A DNA stretch of 64,000 bases from Chitinophagales bacterium. GTDB lineage: Bacteria; Bacteroidota; Bacteroidia; Chitinophagales; Chitinophagaceae. The DNA is taken from NCBI GenBank assembly GCA_017303415.1, contig JAFLBJ010000001.1, forward strand, positions 2,542,001-2,606,000, in the 5' to 3' direction. Positions 63,773-64,000 of the stretch are shown piece by piece. Position 1 is the stretch's first letter. Every line of letters begins with the position of its first letter. Under the pieces are notes generated by a model, which was given only the letters and a program-made list of their open reading frames with translations, made no database searches and was not told the DNA's origin. Both the position numbers and the translations under genes were made by a program.

Positions 63773-64000
63773 TTATGGTTCAAACCGGGATATTTCCCGG
63801 ATCAATTCCTGGTTTTCCTTTTCCGTTCCCACTGTGATACGCAGACATCCTTCACAAAGGGTGACCTTACTCCGGTCGCGTACCACAATGCCTTTGGTCA
63901 GCAAATATTGGTAGATGGCTTCCGGATCGGTTACACGTACAAGGATGAAATTCGCATCGGAGGGAAAGATATGCAATACCTGGGGCAGCGGTTCCAATGC
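63773..64000 (-). CDS. hisC: Histidinol-phosphate aminotransferase, C-terminal part
   Basis: The window ends inside this gene; about 75 C-terminal residues are visible. [25 protein letters not shown] and [16 protein letters not shown] are typical of the HisC end. The enzyme uses PLP to transaminate imidazole acetol phosphate. It precedes hisB on the same strand. Confidence 0.92.
   Translation of the reverse strand, partial: ALEPLPQVLHIFPSDANFILVRVTDPEAIYQYLLTKGIVVRDRSKVTLCEGCLRITVGTEKENQELIREISRFEP

Overview
The window is a chromosomal segment of a Bacteroidota bacterium, most likely of the Chitinophagaceae/Sphingobacteriia type. Supporting signs are a SusC/SusD pair, two proteins with type IX secretion (T9SS) C-terminal sorting domains, several Bacteroidota-style -7 promoter elements (TAnnTTTG), the single-membrane-subunit succinate dehydrogenase order sdhC-sdhA-sdhB, fused hisIE and hisB genes, and weak or absent Shine-Dalgarno sequences. 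It looks like core genome: I see no phage, insertion sequence, CRISPR array or rRNA. One tRNA gene is present.

Layout, left to right. (1) 1-7.8 kb: the end of an OstA/LptA-like gene, a small secreted barrel protein, then a DeoR regulator leading into susC-susD-DUF4397. (2) 8-23.8 kb: SpmA/SpmB-type membrane protein, triple-rhodanese protein, ychF, a 1166-aa predicted outer-membrane protein, an oligopeptidase B-like lipoprotein, sdhCAB, and a peptidoglycan-recycling cluster (sugar kinase, murQ, unknown). (3) 23.9-36.9 kb: CtpA-type protease, ECF sigma/anti-sigma pair, cystathionine beta-synthase, a divergent kinase-like protein, class II aldolase, cysE-cysM, a cytochrome-like lipoprotein, accD, smpB and a secreted protein. 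(4) 36.8-43 kb: parC and parE with a DUF1835 protein and a methyltransferase between them. (5) 43-52.4 kb: secreted proteins, two T9SS cargo proteins, pdxJ, a DUF2911 protein and a TlpA-like thioredoxin. (6) 51.3-64 kb: a minus-strand amino-acid biosynthesis block in the order hisC-hisB-[leader peptide/attenuator]-trpE-G-D-C-F-B-lipoprotein-trpA-[tRNA-Gly on the other strand]-hisH-A-F-IE-thioredoxin. The trp operon thus sits inside the his operon.

Two observations stand out. First, between hisB and trpE there is a short unannotated leader ORF with three consecutive Trp codons. Its longest form also has three consecutive His codons. A perfect terminator hairpin and a plausible antiterminator follow, so this is a leader-peptide attenuator, possibly sensing both amino acids whose genes lie downstream. 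Second, many intergenic regions hold low-complexity inverted-repeat arrays. Arrays of unrelated sequence (GTGAGRC, GTGAATR, GACRGAK, GCTATTA and TTAAAAC types) are all built from 7-nt units in the same left/right polarity. They often abut or supply stop codons, and small versions occur inside the sdh and trp operons.

No homology search or folding program was run. Family names rest on recognised motifs and lengths; start sites were chosen by codon, signal peptide and family length.
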